From assembly GCF_029543155.1 (NCBI RefSeq), contig NZ_JARQXA010000002.1:124001-188000 (forward strand): DNA of 64,000 nucleotides, in the 5' to 3' direction. Positions 1 through 12,779 of this stretch are shown here, in pieces. The DNA comes from Sphingomonas sp. HITSZ_GF. Lineage in GTDB: Bacteria > Pseudomonadota > Alphaproteobacteria > Sphingomonadales > Sphingomonadaceae. The stretch's first letter is position 1. Every line of letters begins with the position of its first letter. Below the pieces are notes generated by a model. The model made no database searches, had not been told where the DNA came from, and saw only the letters and a list, made by a program, of their open reading frames with translations. A program made the position numbers and the translations under genes.

Positions 1-706
1 CCACGCCCGAGGTCGACAGGGTGATGCGGCGCTTCGACAGCGCCAGGCCGTCGCCGTCCATGACGATCGACAGGCCGTCGCGGACATTGTCGAAATTGTA
101 GAGCGGCTCGCCCATGCCCATCATCACGATGTTGGTGAGCATGCGGCCCTCGGGCTGGCTCGGCCATTCGCCGAGCGCATCGCGCGCGAGCATCACCTGG
201 CTGACGATCTCGCCGGCGGTGAGGTTGCGCACCAGCCGCATCGTACCGGTGTGGCAGAAGCGGCAATTGAGCGTGCAGCCGACCTGCGAGGACACGCACA
301 GCGTGCCGCGGTCCGCATCGGGGATGAAGACCATCTCGTAATCCTGGCCGTCCGCCGAGCGGAGCAGCCATTTGCGCGTGCCGTCGGTCGACACCTGCGC
401 CTCGACCACTTCGGGGCGGCCGATCACGAAGCGCTGCTCGAGCCAGGGGTGCTGCGCCTTGGCGATATCGGTCATCGCCGAGAATTCGGTGGCGCCGCGA
501 TTGTAGATCCAGTGCCAGATCTGCTTGGCACGCAGCTTGGCCTGCTTGGGCTCCATGCCGGCATCGGCGAGCACCGCGCGCATCTGATCGCGGGTGAGGC
601 CGATCAGGTCGGTACGGCCGTCCTCACGCACCACCACGGAGCGGGGCACGGGCACGGGGTCGATGTGCCCGGGAATGGGCATAGGGGCGGCCGAAGCTGT
701 CTGCAT
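1..706 (-). CDS. rlmN: 23S rRNA (adenine-C2)-methyltransferase RlmN, 3' part outside window
   Basis: Radical-SAM enzyme that methylates C2 of A2503 in 23S rRNA and A37 of some tRNAs, in the cytoplasm. The reverse strand reads from an ATG at 706 through an RlmN N-terminal domain to the radical-SAM motif CTLNCRFC (CX3CX2C), then a glycine-rich [10 protein letters not shown] segment and a [10 protein letters not shown] segment, both typical of RlmN/Cfr. About 235 codons are visible; the C-terminal third, including the second catalytic cysteine, lies beyond base 1. Housekeeping RlmN is far more likely than the resistance homologue Cfr, given the chromosomal setting and the full N-terminal domain. 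Family assignment is firm. Confidence 0.95.
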   Translation of the reverse strand, partial: MQTASAAPMPIPGHIDPVPVPRSVVVREDGRTDLIGLTRDQMRAVLADAGMEPKQAKLRAKQIWHWIYNRGATEFSAMTDIAKAQHPWLEQRFVIGRPEVVEAQVSTDGTRKWLLRSADGQDYEMVFIPDADRGTLCVSSQVGCTLNCRFCHTGTMRLVRNLTAGEIVSQVMLARDALGEWPSQPEGRMLTNIVMMGMGEPLYNFDNVRDGLSIVMDGDGLALSKRRITLSTSGV

Positions 707-936
707 GGCCGCGCACATAGTCGATCTCGCGCGATTATTCCAGTGACCGCAGCGCCTTGCGCGCGGCGTACGGCGTTTCAGCCAAGCGTCGATCCATCGG
801 TGGCGGCGCTCCGCGCCCATCTCGGTTAACCCCACCCAGGCCACGGTGCATCGTAACTTCCTTGTCATGTTGCATCCGGGACACGCAGCCTGGCGTTTCC
901 GGGGGGAAGAATTTCGTGTGTGTTTGGAGTGCTGTA

Positions 937-1335
937 ATGAAGCTTATTGCTACCCTCGCCGCGGGCGCCACGCTGGCGATCGCCCCTGCCGCCCTGGCGC
1001 AGACCGCGCCGCAGACGGCCCCGGCAACGCCGCCTGCCCCGGCGGCACCGGCAGCCCAGGCGGCCCCCGTCACCTCCGCGACCGTTACCGATGCCGAGCT
1101 GACCCAGTTCGTGACTGTCGCGCTGGAGATCGAGAAGATCCGCAAGGACCCGGCGGTTCCGGAAGCCGACAAGAGCGCCAAGATGGCGACCGCGGCGCAG
1201 AGCTCGGGCATCGACCCGGTGCGCTTCAACGCAATCGGCCAGGCGATGTCGACCGACACTGCGCTGAACGCGCGCGTGCAGGCAATGGCGACCAAGCTCG
1301 CCTCGGCCGACACGCCGGCGGCCAAGCAGCCGTAA
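937..1335 (+). CDS. DUF4168-like exported protein
   Basis: A 132-residue protein with a clear Sec signal ([20 protein letters not shown], cleavage near AQ-T), an Ala/Pro linker, then a helical domain of about 80 residues beginning [20 protein letters not shown]. The pattern of an acidic start, LTQF, EIEKIR, an AKM segment and [10 protein letters not shown] near the end resembles DUF4168, a periplasmic family of unknown function. The start is the ATG just before the signal sequence; an in-frame extension to 757 lacks one. A strong hairpin terminator follows at 1363. Function is unknown. Confidence 0.75.
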   Translation: MKLIATLAAGATLAIAPAALAQTAPQTAPATPPAPAAPAAQAAPVTSATVTDAELTQFVTVALEIEKIRKDPAVPEADKSAKMATAAQSSGIDPVRFNAIGQAMSTDTALNARVQAMATKLASADTPAAKQP

Positions 1336-1362
1336 ATTCGGCCTGCCGATCGAATCAGGAGG

Positions 1363-1390
1363 AGGCCGGGCCGAGCGCCCGGCCTTTTTC
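1363..1390 (+). terminator. Rho-independent terminator of the DUF4168 gene
   Basis: Perfect 9-base stem (aggccgggc / gcccggcct) with a 5-base loop, followed by a T tract. It lies 28 bases after the stop codon at 1335. Confidence 0.85.
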
Positions 1391-1417
1391 ATTTTTGGGC
1401 GTGCTGCCCTATCCCGA

Positions 1418-1888
1418 TCATCCGCCCGCGCATCCCAGCGCGGCCGCGTCGATCGCGGTCGCCGCGCCCTTGAGCGCATAGCTGTCGGCAAAGGGCGCGC
1501 CGGCTGCGCTCATCGTCTCCACGCTCATGCTGCGCCCCGAGCGCATCGCCGCGACGATCGCGGCATCGGTGCGCGCATCGGGGGCCCAGGCATCGCTGTC
1601 GCCGGCCTGCAGCTCGAAGCGGCGCTCGCCGATCGACAGCGTGACCTGGGCATTGGCGGCGCGGACGCGGCTGAGCCGGATGTGGAGCTGGTTGCGCACG
1701 CCGTCACGCGGCCAGGTGGCGATGCTGGCGAAGGGCCGTGCCTCGCGATATTTCTCGACCGGCTGGGCAATGGCGAAGCAGCGCCGCGGCGAAGGATCGC
1801 GGAACGCCCCCCAGCTGGCATAGACGCCCAGCGCCTCGCGCGCCTGAAGCATCGGCGAGAGCAGCAGCAGGGCCGCCAGCGCGCTCAT
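1418..1888 (-). CDS. hypothetical exported protein, faintly IalB-like
   Basis: A 156-residue protein with a short hydrophobic N-terminus (MSALAALLLLSPMLQA), a likely signal peptide. The mature part has conserved-looking RCFAIAQPV, FASIATWP and RNQLHIRLSR segments and ends in a YALKGAATAIDAAALGC motif. The layout loosely recalls the invasion-associated locus B (IalB) family, but that is a resemblance only. Its ATG overlaps the stop of the upstream phosphatase gene (ATGA at 1885-1888), so the two are probably translationally coupled. Function unassigned. Confidence 0.65.
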   Translation of the reverse strand: MSALAALLLLSPMLQAREALGVYASWGAFRDPSPRRCFAIAQPVEKYREARPFASIATWPRDGVRNQLHIRLSRVRAANAQVTLSIGERRFELQAGDSDAWAPDARTDAAIVAAMRSGRSMSVETMSAAGAPFADSYALKGAATAIDAAALGCAGG

Positions 1889-2532
1889 GCCGGCGCCGCG
1901 CCGCGCCCGGTGCCGAGATGCGCCACCGTCTCGACGCCCTGCTCGATCAGCACCACCGAGCCCTGCGGCAGATCGGGCGCCACCGGCGCGCCGAATTGCG
2001 GCAGCACCGGCAGCCCGGTCATCACCCCGCGCAGGATCCGGCTCGACATCCCGTGCATGATCACCAGCCGGTCGCCGGCATCGTCATCGGTGTCGGCGAG
2101 CCAGGACGAGACGCGCGCGGCGATCCCATCATACCATTCGCCGCCCGGCGGCGGGCGCGTGTAGAGCCCGTGTTCGAGGTCGAGGAAGCCCGGCGCCTCG
2201 TCCATCAGATCGGCATAATAGCGGCCGCTCCATTCGCCCATGCCGATCTCGACCAGGCGATCGTCGCGCCGGGCCTGATGCCAGTCGAGTTCGAGATGCT
2301 CGCAGATGATCGCCAGCGTCTGCAGCGCGCGGCCGGCGCTCGACGACCACAGGGTGAGCTTCGGCTTCGGCCCGAGGATCGCGCGCAGCGCAGCGCCCAT
2401 CTGGTCCGCCTGGGCGAAGCCAGCGCGGGTGAGCGGCGTGTGCGGATGATCGCCCTGCATGCGCCGGGCGATGTTGAACACGGTCTCGCCGTGGCGGGCG
2501 ATGAAATCGCGGCCTTTGCGTTGGTTTGTCAC
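1885..2532 (-). CDS. histidine phosphatase family protein
   Basis: About 215 residues from a GTG at 2532. The phosphoglycerate-mutase-like catalytic signature RHGET lies near residue 14 and accepts the phosphate; an ALQT segment and the second histidine in IMHGMSSR complete the active site of a cytoplasmic phosphatase with a broad range of possible substrates. The reading frame stays open to 2793, but that extension runs through an intergenic palindromic repeat and is not credible. The gene overlaps the next one by 4 bases (ATGA). Substrate cannot be told from sequence. Confidence 0.85.
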   Translation of the reverse strand: MTNQRKGRDFIARHGETVFNIARRMQGDHPHTPLTRAGFAQADQMGAALRAILGPKPKLTLWSSSAGRALQTLAIICEHLELDWHQARRDDRLVEIGMGEWSGRYYADLMDEAPGFLDLEHGLYTRPPPGGEWYDGIAARVSSWLADTDDDAGDRLVIMHGMSSRILRGVMTGLPVLPQFGAPVAPDLPQGSVVLIEQGVETVAHLGTGRGAAPA

Positions 2533-2593
2533 GGGGGTGTTGAAGCCTGCGGGCGGGGGGAAGGCAATGGCGAAAATGGGAGCGCCGATTCTA

Positions 2594-2729
2594 CATTCCT
2601 CTCCCGGAGGGAGAGGGGGACCGCCGCCGAAGGCGGTGGTGGAGAGGGAGCGCCGCAGGCGATCTCGCTCGCGGCAGGCCCCCTCCACCAGCTTCGCTGG
2701 TCCCCCTCCCCCTCCGGGGGAGGATTTGA
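2594..2729. repeat. family A palindromic intergenic repeat, copy 1
   Basis: Long imperfect inverted repeat. The left arm has a cctctccc...gagaggggga motif, the middle ccgccgccgaaggcggtggt, and the right arm mirrors it, ending ctccgggggaggattt. Related copies lie near 18.8, 35.2, 44.9 and 53.8 kb. It fills most of the 369-base gap before the outer-membrane protein gene and could act as a terminator or mRNA stabiliser. Confidence 0.85.
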
Positions 2730-2785
2730 AGAGCCCGACAGGCCGTGCCCACCACGCGACGAGCGCCCGTTCCGTAGCGTTACCT

Positions 2786-2801
2786 GTTGCCAAAAGGCAA
2801 C
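2786..2801. promoter_or_regulatory. small dyad upstream of the outer-membrane protein gene
   Basis: Perfect GTTGCC-AAAA-GGCAAC dyad about 100 bases before the ATG at 2902. It may be an operator or a 5'-UTR hairpin. Nothing else supports a regulator here. Confidence 0.3.
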
Positions 2802-2901
2802 GGAATCAGCCGTTTATCTGAGGTTCATGAAACTTCGCGCGGCCGCCCCCGGTTATCTCGTCCGCCCGCTCCCAAGGCGGACCAGTACCCAAGGAGTTGT
2901 T

Positions 2902-3555
2902 ATGCGTAAGCTTGTTTTCCTCGCCCTCGCCGCCTCTTCGGCGTTCGCGGCCCCCGCCTTCGCCCAGGACAACAGCGCCGGCGGCGCCCATGTCGGCGTG
3001 GTCGGCGGTCTCGATATCCTCCGTCCCGGCAGCACCGAGGATTCGGACCTGAGCGGCGACGACCAGAGCACCGAAGGCTTCCTGTACGGCGTCGAGGCCG
3101 GCTACGACATTCCGATCGGCAGCCGCGCCTTTGTCGGCATCGAAGGCGAAGCCACCCTGGGGACCGGCAAGGTCCGCTACGACACCCCCGATCCCAACGA
3201 CTTCGGCTATGGCCAGGTGAAGACCGGCCGCGACCTGTACATCGGCGGCCGCGTGGGCTTCATGGCGAGCCCGAGCACCAAGATCTACGCCAAGGCCGGC
3301 TATACCAATGCCCAGCTGAAGCTGCTCGCTTCGGACGGCACCACCGAGCTCGAGGATCGCTACAATCTCGACGGCTGGCGCGTCGGCGCCGGCGTGGAGA
3401 AGGCGATCGGCAGCAGCACCTACGCCAAGCTGGAATATCGCTATTCCAACTATACCGACGCGAATCTGCAATATGCGAACGGCGCGACGACGAACCAGTT
3501 CAACGTCGATACCGATCGCCACCAGATCGTCGCGGGCGTCGGCTTCCGCTTCTGA
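2902..3555 (+). CDS. outer-membrane beta-barrel protein (OmpA-like/porin family)
   Basis: 217 residues with a signal peptide (MRKLVFLALAASSAFAAPAFAQ). The mature part alternates hydrophobic and polar residues as in an eight-strand barrel, with GLDILRPG, FVGIEGEATLG, YIGGRVGFM, YAKAGYTNAQL and YAKLEYRYSNY strands. It ends in a terminal phenylalanine (VAGVGFRF), the usual signal for Bam-dependent insertion. It resembles the opacity/Omp25-type barrels of alphaproteobacteria. The start is supported by AAGGAG at 2891. It is monocistronic, with a terminator at 3591. The role is probably structural or adhesive and cannot be fixed from sequence. Confidence 0.88.
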   Translation: MRKLVFLALAASSAFAAPAFAQDNSAGGAHVGVVGGLDILRPGSTEDSDLSGDDQSTEGFLYGVEAGYDIPIGSRAFVGIEGEATLGTGKVRYDTPDPNDFGYGQVKTGRDLYIGGRVGFMASPSTKIYAKAGYTNAQLKLLASDGTTELEDRYNLDGWRVGAGVEKAIGSSTYAKLEYRYSNYTDANLQYANGATTNQFNVDTDRHQIVAGVGFRF

Positions 3556-3590
3556 TCGAGCCGCACTGCATCATTTAGGTGTGCATGAAG

Positions 3591-3616
3591 AGGGTCGGGG
3601 CGCTTGCTCCGGCCCT
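3591..3616 (+). terminator. terminator after the outer-membrane protein gene
   Basis: Imperfect stem gggtcgggg...ctccggccc (G-U pairs allowed) followed by five T residues, 35 bases after the stop codon. Confidence 0.7.
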
Positions 3617-3692
3617 TTTTGCCGTTAAGGGTATTGGTCGGATTAGTCCCGGTACCGGGTTGGATTCGGGCGATTAGCCCCGGGGGTTCTTG

Positions 3693-4805
3693 ATGAAGGC
3701 GACGATCGAACGCGCAACTCTTTTGAGGGGCCTCAGCCACGTCCAGTCCGTGGTCGAGCGGCGCAACACGATCCCCATTCTCTCCAACGTGCTGATCGAG
3801 GCGCAGCCCGGCGGCGCGCTGCGGCTGATGGCGACCGATCTCGACCTGCAGATCGACGAGACGATTGCCGCCTCGGTCGACCAGCCGGGCGCGATCACCG
3901 TGCCGGCGCACACGCTGTTCGACATCGTCCGCAAGCTGCCCGAGGGCGCGCAGGTGGAGCTGACCGCGGCGGAAGGCCGCATCACCGTCAATGCCGGCCG
4001 CGCGCGCTTCACGCTGGCGACGCTGCCGCGCGACGACTTCCCGATGATCGCCGAGGGCGAGCTGCCGACGACGTTCGAGCTGCCGGCCGAGACGCTCAAG
4101 CAGATCATCGACAAGACCCGCTTCGCGATCTCGACCGAAGAGACGCGCTATTATCTCAACGGCATCTATCTGCATGTGACCGAGGAAACCGCCCCGGTGC
4201 TGCGCGCCGCCGCGACCGACGGCCACCGGCTCGCCCGCGTGACGGTTGCCCGTCCGGACGGCGCCGATTCGATGCCGGGCGTGATCATCCCGCGCAAGTG
4301 CGTGGGCGAGCTGCGCAAGCTGCTCGACGAGGTCGACGGCTCGATCGGCGTGTCGCTCAGCAATTCGAAGATCCGCTTCGACCTGGGCCAGGCGATCCTG
4401 ACCTCGAAGCTGATCGACGGCACCTTCCCCGACTATACCCGCGTGATCCCGACCGCGAACGACAAGCTGCTCAAGCTCGATCCCAAGAGCTTCATGGAAG
4501 GCGTCGACCGCGTCTCGACCATCGCCACCGAGAAGACCCGCGCGGTGAAGATGGCGCTCGAGCGCGACAAGATCGTGCTTTCGGTGACCAGCCCGGAGAA
4601 CGGCGCGGCGGCCGAGGAAGTGCCCGGCGACTACGCCGCGCTGCCGTTCGAGATCGGCTTCAACAGCCGCTATCTGATGGACATCCTCAACCAGATCGAA
4701 GGCGATTCGGTGGAAGTCCATCTGGCGGACGCCGCGGCGCCGACGCTGATCCGCGAGAACGACAAGTCGCCGGCGCTGTACGTGCTGATGCCGATGCGGG
4801 TGTAA
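3693..4805 (+). CDS. dnaN: DNA polymerase III subunit beta (sliding clamp)
   Basis: 370 residues, normal length for the clamp. It forms the ring that tethers Pol III and other clamp-binding proteins to DNA. Three clamp domains are recognisable: the start MKATIERATLLRGLSHVQSV, the middle around TDGHRLA, and the C-terminal end LYVLMPMRV, which is diagnostic. A TTG three bases upstream is possible, but the ATG is preferred. No dnaA is next to it; recF and gyrB follow at 6.6 and 10.1 kb, separated by unrelated genes. The assignment is secure. Confidence 0.98.
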   Translation: MKATIERATLLRGLSHVQSVVERRNTIPILSNVLIEAQPGGALRLMATDLDLQIDETIAASVDQPGAITVPAHTLFDIVRKLPEGAQVELTAAEGRITVNAGRARFTLATLPRDDFPMIAEGELPTTFELPAETLKQIIDKTRFAISTEETRYYLNGIYLHVTEETAPVLRAAATDGHRLARVTVARPDGADSMPGVIIPRKCVGELRKLLDEVDGSIGVSLSNSKIRFDLGQAILTSKLIDGTFPDYTRVIPTANDKLLKLDPKSFMEGVDRVSTIATEKTRAVKMALERDKIVLSVTSPENGAAAEEVPGDYAALPFEIGFNSRYLMDILNQIEGDSVEVHLADAAAPTLIRENDKSPALYVLMPMRV

Positions 4806-4828
4806 GCCCCACTTATCAAGCTCTTACA

Positions 4829-4909
4829 TCATCCCGGCGAAAGCCGGGATCTCATGCGGCTCCTGTTCCGCACCCTTGCCCGAGATCCCGGCTTTCGCCG
4901 GGATGACGG
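4829..4909. repeat. family B palindromic repeat, copy 1
   Basis: Two 20-base near-palindromes (4831-4850 and 4885-4904, core atcccggcgaaagccgggat) in mirror orientation around a variable middle. Related elements occur at 7.7, 28.3, 47.6, 56.7 (inside ileS) and 62.6 kb. Confidence 0.9.
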
Positions 4910-4985
4910 CTATGGGCCGGGACGACGGCTGCGCGCGCCGAGCTTCCGCTACGGCAGCATTGATTTCTTAACCCGGCTTCTATAT

Positions 4986-4999
4986 TGACATCATTGTCA
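4986..4999. promoter_or_regulatory. perfect dyad TGACA-TCAT-TGTCA upstream of coq4
   Basis: A perfect inverted repeat centred about 25 bases before the coq4 ATG, overlapping the expected promoter or start region. Size and spacing suit a TetR-family repressor, but no such regulator gene is adjacent, so this is only a candidate operator. Confidence 0.4.
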
Positions 5000-5016
5000 G
5001 TAAGGGACTCGACCAT

Positions 5017-5781
5017 ATGGCCACGCAACCCGCGCCGCAGACCTTCAACCCCGGCATCCCGATGAAGCGGGAATGGGGCACCGCGTTCCGCGCGCTCGGG
5101 CGGCTGCTCGCCAATGGCGACGATACCGAGCAGGTCTTCCGGATCATGCGCGCGCTGAACGGCGACGCGACGCAGAAGAGCTATCGCAAGCTGCTGACCA
5201 TGCCGGGCGGCGGGCGGCTCGCCTATGAGCATGTCGAGCTCGCCGAGCGGCTGACCGACCGCGCCTGGATTGACGGCTTTGCCGAAGGCACGGTGGGCGC
5301 GGCCTATCGCCATTTCCTCGATTCGACCGGCTATTCGGCCGACGGGCTGGTCGCGGTGAGCATGGCCGAGGGTGCGTTCCAGAATGTCGACATCCAGCAT
5401 CCCTATGCCTGGATGGGCCGGCGCGAGCGCGACATCCACGACCTGTGGCACGTGATCACCGGCTACAAGGCCGACGAGCATCTGGGCGAGGCCTGCCTGG
5501 TCGCCTTCTCCTATGCACAGACCGGCGGGCTGGGCTGGGGGTTCATCGGGCTGGGCGCGGCGCTGAAGAGCATCCGCATCACCCGCAAGCTCGATTTCTT
5601 CAAGGCAGTGATCGAAGGCTATCGCCACGGCAAGGCGGCACAGTGGCTGCATGCCGAGGATTACGAGACGTTGCTCGCCGAGCCGCTCGACACGGTGCGC
5701 AGGCGGCTGAACATCGGCGACCCGGCCAAGTACCGCAAGGCGCAGGCCAGCCTGGAAGCGGCCGGGCTCAAGGGAATCTGA
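5017..5781 (+). CDS. coq4: Coq4 family protein (ubiquinone biosynthesis)
   Basis: 254 residues. Coq4 proteins take part in ubiquinone synthesis; the eukaryotic member has been linked to C1 decarboxylation and hydroxylation of the quinone ring and to organising the biosynthetic complex. The metal-binding signature is visible as HDLWH at residues 141-145 with E158 downstream, inside a helical domain. The ATG at 5017 follows a TAAGGGA ribosome-binding site and a palindromic candidate operator. Unlike the mitochondrial protein, it has no targeting peptide. It is transcribed alone, convergent with the next gene. Confidence 0.85.
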   Translation: MATQPAPQTFNPGIPMKREWGTAFRALGRLLANGDDTEQVFRIMRALNGDATQKSYRKLLTMPGGGRLAYEHVELAERLTDRAWIDGFAEGTVGAAYRHFLDSTGYSADGLVAVSMAEGAFQNVDIQHPYAWMGRRERDIHDLWHVITGYKADEHLGEACLVAFSYAQTGGLGWGFIGLGAALKSIRITRKLDFFKAVIEGYRHGKAAQWLHAEDYETLLAEPLDTVRRRLNIGDPAKYRKAQASLEAAGLKGI

Positions 5782-5796
5782 GCCGGGCCCGCGCGA

Positions 5797-6558
5797 TCAG
5801 GGCAGGTTCTTGATCGCGCTGCCCTCACCGCCCTCGCCGCCCGGATTCATCAGTGCGCCCATCGCGCCAAAGATCTCGTCCGCCGAGGTGACCGGTGCGG
5901 GCAGCTCGAAATGCTTGGCGTCGATCTCGGCAGTGTCGAACGACTTGAACTCGATCAGCGCCGGCTCGGGCTTTTCCGCACCCTGATCGACCGGGCGGAC
6001 GCGGAGCAGCGCGCCCTTGTCGAACAGCTCGGTGAGGCGCGCGGTGAAGCCGCTCTTCTCGGGGAACATCGCACCGGCCAGGCCGATCAGCGAGGCGACC
6101 GAGCGGCGGAACACGGTGCCGACCGGCTCAAGCGCGGGATCGGCGCTCATCACCATCTCGATATGCTTCTTCTTCGATTCGTCGTCGCCCTTCACCATCA
6201 CCAGATTCCAGGCATTGCCCTGCTGGCCGGCGATGGCGACCGCGGCACCGGGGGCGAGCGCGAACTCGAAGGCGTCGGCTTCTTCCTCCTTGGACTTGGG
6301 GAGGATGCCCTTGAACAGATCGATCATCGCCTGGAGCTCGAAGACCTTGGGGCCTTCCTTGTCGCTGATGGCGATATAGTCGGTGCCGTCGCGGCGGATG
6401 ATCGCGAACTTGCCGTCGACGCCGATGCGCGAATTGCCGCCGTCGTCGACCTCAACGACCAGTTCCTTGCCGCCGACCGCATAGCGCGCAGTGACGTCGG
6501 CCAGCGCCGGCAGCGGCGCGAGCAGCAGGATCGTGGCCAGGAACAGCTTGGTACGCAT
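5797..6558 (-). CDS. hypothetical exported protein
   Basis: 253 residues with a signal peptide ([20 protein letters not shown]). The mature part is mixed beta/alpha, with an early [20 protein letters not shown] segment, a charged stretch [17 protein letters not shown] and a C-terminus rich in glycine and glutamate. There are no cysteines, no membrane helix after the signal, and no enzymatic motif I recognise. It is convergent with coq4 and divergent from recF. Likely a soluble periplasmic protein of unknown function. Confidence 0.7.
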   Translation of the reverse strand: MRTKLFLATILLLAPLPALADVTARYAVGGKELVVEVDDGGNSRIGVDGKFAIIRRDGTDYIAISDKEGPKVFELQAMIDLFKGILPKSKEEEADAFEFALAPGAAVAIAGQQGNAWNLVMVKGDDESKKKHIEMVMSADPALEPVGTVFRRSVASLIGLAGAMFPEKSGFTARLTELFDKGALLRVRPVDQGAEKPEPALIEFKSFDTAEIDAKHFELPAPVTSADEIFGAMGALMNPGGEGGEGSAIKNLP

Positions 6559-6635
6559 CGCGAAATCCCCCCTTGTCGATGCGCGGCATCATCCGCGATG
6601 TCGCGCGCGGCTTCAATAGCGGCTATCGGCAGGCA

Positions 6636-7703
6636 ATGGCCGTGTCCCGCCTCGTGCTCACCGACTTCCGCAATCACGAAGACGCCGTGCTTTCGCCCGG
6701 CGCCGGCTTCGTCGTGCTGAGCGGCGAGAACGGCGCGGGGAAGACCAATGTGCTCGAAGCGCTGTCGCTGCTTGCGCCGGGCCGGGGCCTGCGCCGCGCA
6801 CCGCTTGCCGAAATGGCGCGACAAGGCGGCAGCGGCGGATTCGGGGTGGCCGCACGGCTGGGCGAGACCGAGCTGGGCACCGGCACCCAGAGCGACGCGC
6901 CCGAACGACGGCTGGTGCGGATCAACGGCGCTACCGCTGCCGCCACCAGCCTCGCCGAATGGGTGAGCGTGCTGTGGCTGACCCCGGCGATGGACCGACT
7001 GTTCACAGAAGCGGCGGGCGAGCGGCGGCGCTTCCTCGACCGGCTGACCCTGGCACTGGCGCCCGGGCACGCGCATCATTCGACGCGCTACGAAGCGGCG
7101 ATGCGCGAGCGCAACCGGCTGCTCGCCGAGGACGGCGCACCCGACCCCGACTGGCTGACCGCGCTCGAGGCGCGGATGGCCGAGCATGGCGCGGCGATCG
7201 ACGCCGCCCGGCGCGACATGGTCGCGGCGCTCGCAGCGCGGCTGGAGGCGCAGCCGGAGGGCCCCTTCGCCCGCGCCGGGCTGGCGCTGGAGGGGTGGCA
7301 GGGCGATGCCGGGACACTCGTCCGCGAGCTGGCGGCCGGGCGGCGGCGCGACGCTGCAGCGGGGCGGACACTAGCCGGGCCGCACCGCGCCGACCTGCTC
7401 GTCACGCACCTGGGCAAAGGGCAGCCCGCGCATCTTTGCTCGACCGGCGAGCAGAAGGCGCTGCTGCTCGGCCTCGTCCTCGCCCATGCCGAGCTGGTCG
7501 CCGAGCGCGCCGGGCGCGCGCCGATCCTGCTGCTCGATGAAGTCGCCGCGCATCTCGACCCGGGCCGGCGCGCCGCGCTGTTCGAGCGGCTGGAAGGGCG
7601 CGGCCAGGTGTGGATGACGGGTACCGAGCCGGCACTGTTCGAAGCAGTTCCTGGGGGCGCGACGCGGTATCGGGTCAGCGACGGGGTGGTTTCGGTAGAG
7701 TAG
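6636..7703 (+). CDS. recF: DNA replication and repair protein RecF
   Basis: 355 residues. RecF is an SMC-like ATPase that helps load RecA at single-strand gaps. Walker A (GENGAGKTN) is at residues 30-38, the ABC-type signature [12 protein letters not shown] and Walker [13 protein letters not shown] are near the C-terminus, and [12 protein letters not shown] is the usual RecF start. The ATG at 6636 gives the family-typical N-terminus; an in-frame extension to 6573 is unlikely. The gene lies between dnaN and gyrB in the ancestral order but is separated from both. Confidence 0.96.
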   Translation: MAVSRLVLTDFRNHEDAVLSPGAGFVVLSGENGAGKTNVLEALSLLAPGRGLRRAPLAEMARQGGSGGFGVAARLGETELGTGTQSDAPERRLVRINGATAAATSLAEWVSVLWLTPAMDRLFTEAAGERRRFLDRLTLALAPGHAHHSTRYEAAMRERNRLLAEDGAPDPDWLTALEARMAEHGAAIDAARRDMVAALAARLEAQPEGPFARAGLALEGWQGDAGTLVRELAAGRRRDAAAGRTLAGPHRADLLVTHLGKGQPAHLCSTGEQKALLLGLVLAHAELVAERAGRAPILLLDEVAAHLDPGRRAALFERLEGRGQVWMTGTEPALFEAVPGGATRYRVSDGVVSVE

Positions 7704-7720
7704 CTGAACAGCCCTAATCT

Positions 7721-7802
7721 GCTCCCCGGCGAAAGCCGGGGCCCAGGGTAACAAAGCGATGCCCTCTGAAACCCTGGGCCCCGGCTTTCGCCGGGGAGCA
7801 GC
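7721..7802. repeat. family B palindromic repeat, copy 2
   Basis: Mirror-image arms (left core ccccggcgaaagccgggg, right core ccccggctttcgccgggg) joined through cccagggta and accctgggc, which also pair. It lies directly after recF and may end its transcript. Confidence 0.88.
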
Positions 7803-7832
7803 ATAGCCTCAGAAGCAGCTGTGCCTGGATAG

Positions 7833-7911
7833 CTATTCCTGGTTGCCCAGAACCGTCACCAGCTCGAACAGGAAGGCGCGGCCCGAATAGAGCGCGCCGA
7901 CCGCCAGCCGC
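7833..7911 (-). pseudogene. duplicated 3' end of an M20 peptidase gene
   Basis: About 79 bases closely matching 8624-8706, the last codons of the intact M20 peptidase gene. The reverse strand reads [20 protein letters not shown] and then TAG, against [20 protein letters not shown] in the full gene. No upstream part of a second peptidase is present; the hypothetical gene at 7915-8514 sits between the two copies. It is best read as the remnant of a tandem duplication later replaced or deleted. Confidence 0.8.
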
Positions 7912-7914
7912 CTG

Positions 7915-8514
7915 CTAGCGGCGCGGCGGCCTTGGCCCGCGCGCCCGCACCGATGGCGATCCCCCAGCGTTGCCGGCTTGCCCCGTGTGCGGGGCGCCAT
8001 GGAGATCAACCTCCCGCAGCCGATAGGCGCCGTGGAAGCAGCTCAAGCTGGCCTCCACGGGGCCGGGCAGAGCCAGCTGAAATTGCCGCAGATCGTTCGC
8101 CACGGCGACGACACCCTTGCCCGAAGCATCGATCGAGACATCGAATGGAATGGAGTCCGCAACCGGCAGCTCGCCGAACCGGATCTGCTGCTCCTTCCCG
8201 CGGTCGAGGAGGCGGGCGAAGACATAATAGCGACCTTCCTTCCGCCCGACGACGCGAAAGGTGAGCTGAACGTCCGACCAGGCCGTGGTCGACTTGAGGC
8301 GGACGAAGAGATCCGAACCATCGAGCGGGCCCCTAAGGCGATTAGGCTGGACCGCGACAAGCGTTCCGGAGATGCGATACGGAGCACCCGACTGATCCGC
8401 TGTACGTGATTGCGACAGGCCCGAACCGTCACAGGTCCATTCCACCTGCGCAGCAGCGGACGGGGCAGCCACAACCGCGAACGCCAAACCGGCGCTTGCC
8501 AAGATTCCCCGCAT
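7915..8514 (-). CDS. hypothetical exported protein between duplicated peptidase ends
   Basis: 199 residues with a signal peptide (MRGILASAGLAFAVVAAPSAAAQ). The mature domain is beta-rich and contains two cysteines (WTCDG near residue 28, SLSCFHG near residue 157) that could form a disulfide. The last 30 residues are Arg/Pro/Gly-rich, low in complexity, and run up to the peptidase remnant, so the C-terminus may have been altered by the rearrangement. I recognise no domain. Same strand as the M20 peptidase, about 110 bases downstream of it. Confidence 0.6.
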   Translation of the reverse strand: MRGILASAGLAFAVVAAPSAAAQVEWTCDGSGLSQSRTADQSGAPYRISGTLVAVQPNRLRGPLDGSDLFVRLKSTTAWSDVQLTFRVVGRKEGRYYVFARLLDRGKEQQIRFGELPVADSIPFDVSIDASGKGVVAVANDLRQFQLALPGPVEASLSCFHGAYRLREVDLHGAPHTGQAGNAGGSPSVRARGPRPPRR

Positions 8515-8545
8515 CGCAATCCCTTCCGACAGGATCGCGATCTAG

Positions 8546-12667
<4,122 letters not shown>

Positions 12668-12675
12668 GGAAAAGC

Positions 12676-12711
12676 GAGGCGGCCTCCCCTGCGGGATGGC
12701 CGCCTCTTTTT
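12676..12711 (+). terminator. gyrB terminator
   Basis: Perfect 9-base stem GAGGCGGCC/GGCCGCCTC with a 13-base loop and a T tract, 8 bases after the gyrB stop. Confidence 0.92.
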
Positions 12712-12721
12712 CGCTTCTTAC

Positions 12722-12744
12722 TTGCGATTGATAGTGAATCGCAA
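12722..12744. promoter_or_regulatory. Fur-like operator before the DUF4198 gene
   Basis: TTGCGATT-GATAGTG-AATCGCAA, a perfect dyad with 8-base arms and a 7-base centre, 36 bases before the ATG at 12780. Spacing and the AT-rich centre resemble alphaproteobacterial Fur/Irr-type boxes. The link to iron is an inference. Confidence 0.5.
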
Positions 12745-12779
12745 TAATTCGCCTCTCAACATCCTTGAGGGGCTTCGTC

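Noticed and set aside
251..829. Open frame on the plus strand opposite rlmN
   Set aside because: Antisense to the radical-SAM gene, whose CTLNCRFC motif is clear on the other strand.
4852..5652. Minus-strand frame opposite coq4
   Set aside because: It has no domain and is antisense to a gene with a clear HDLWH motif.
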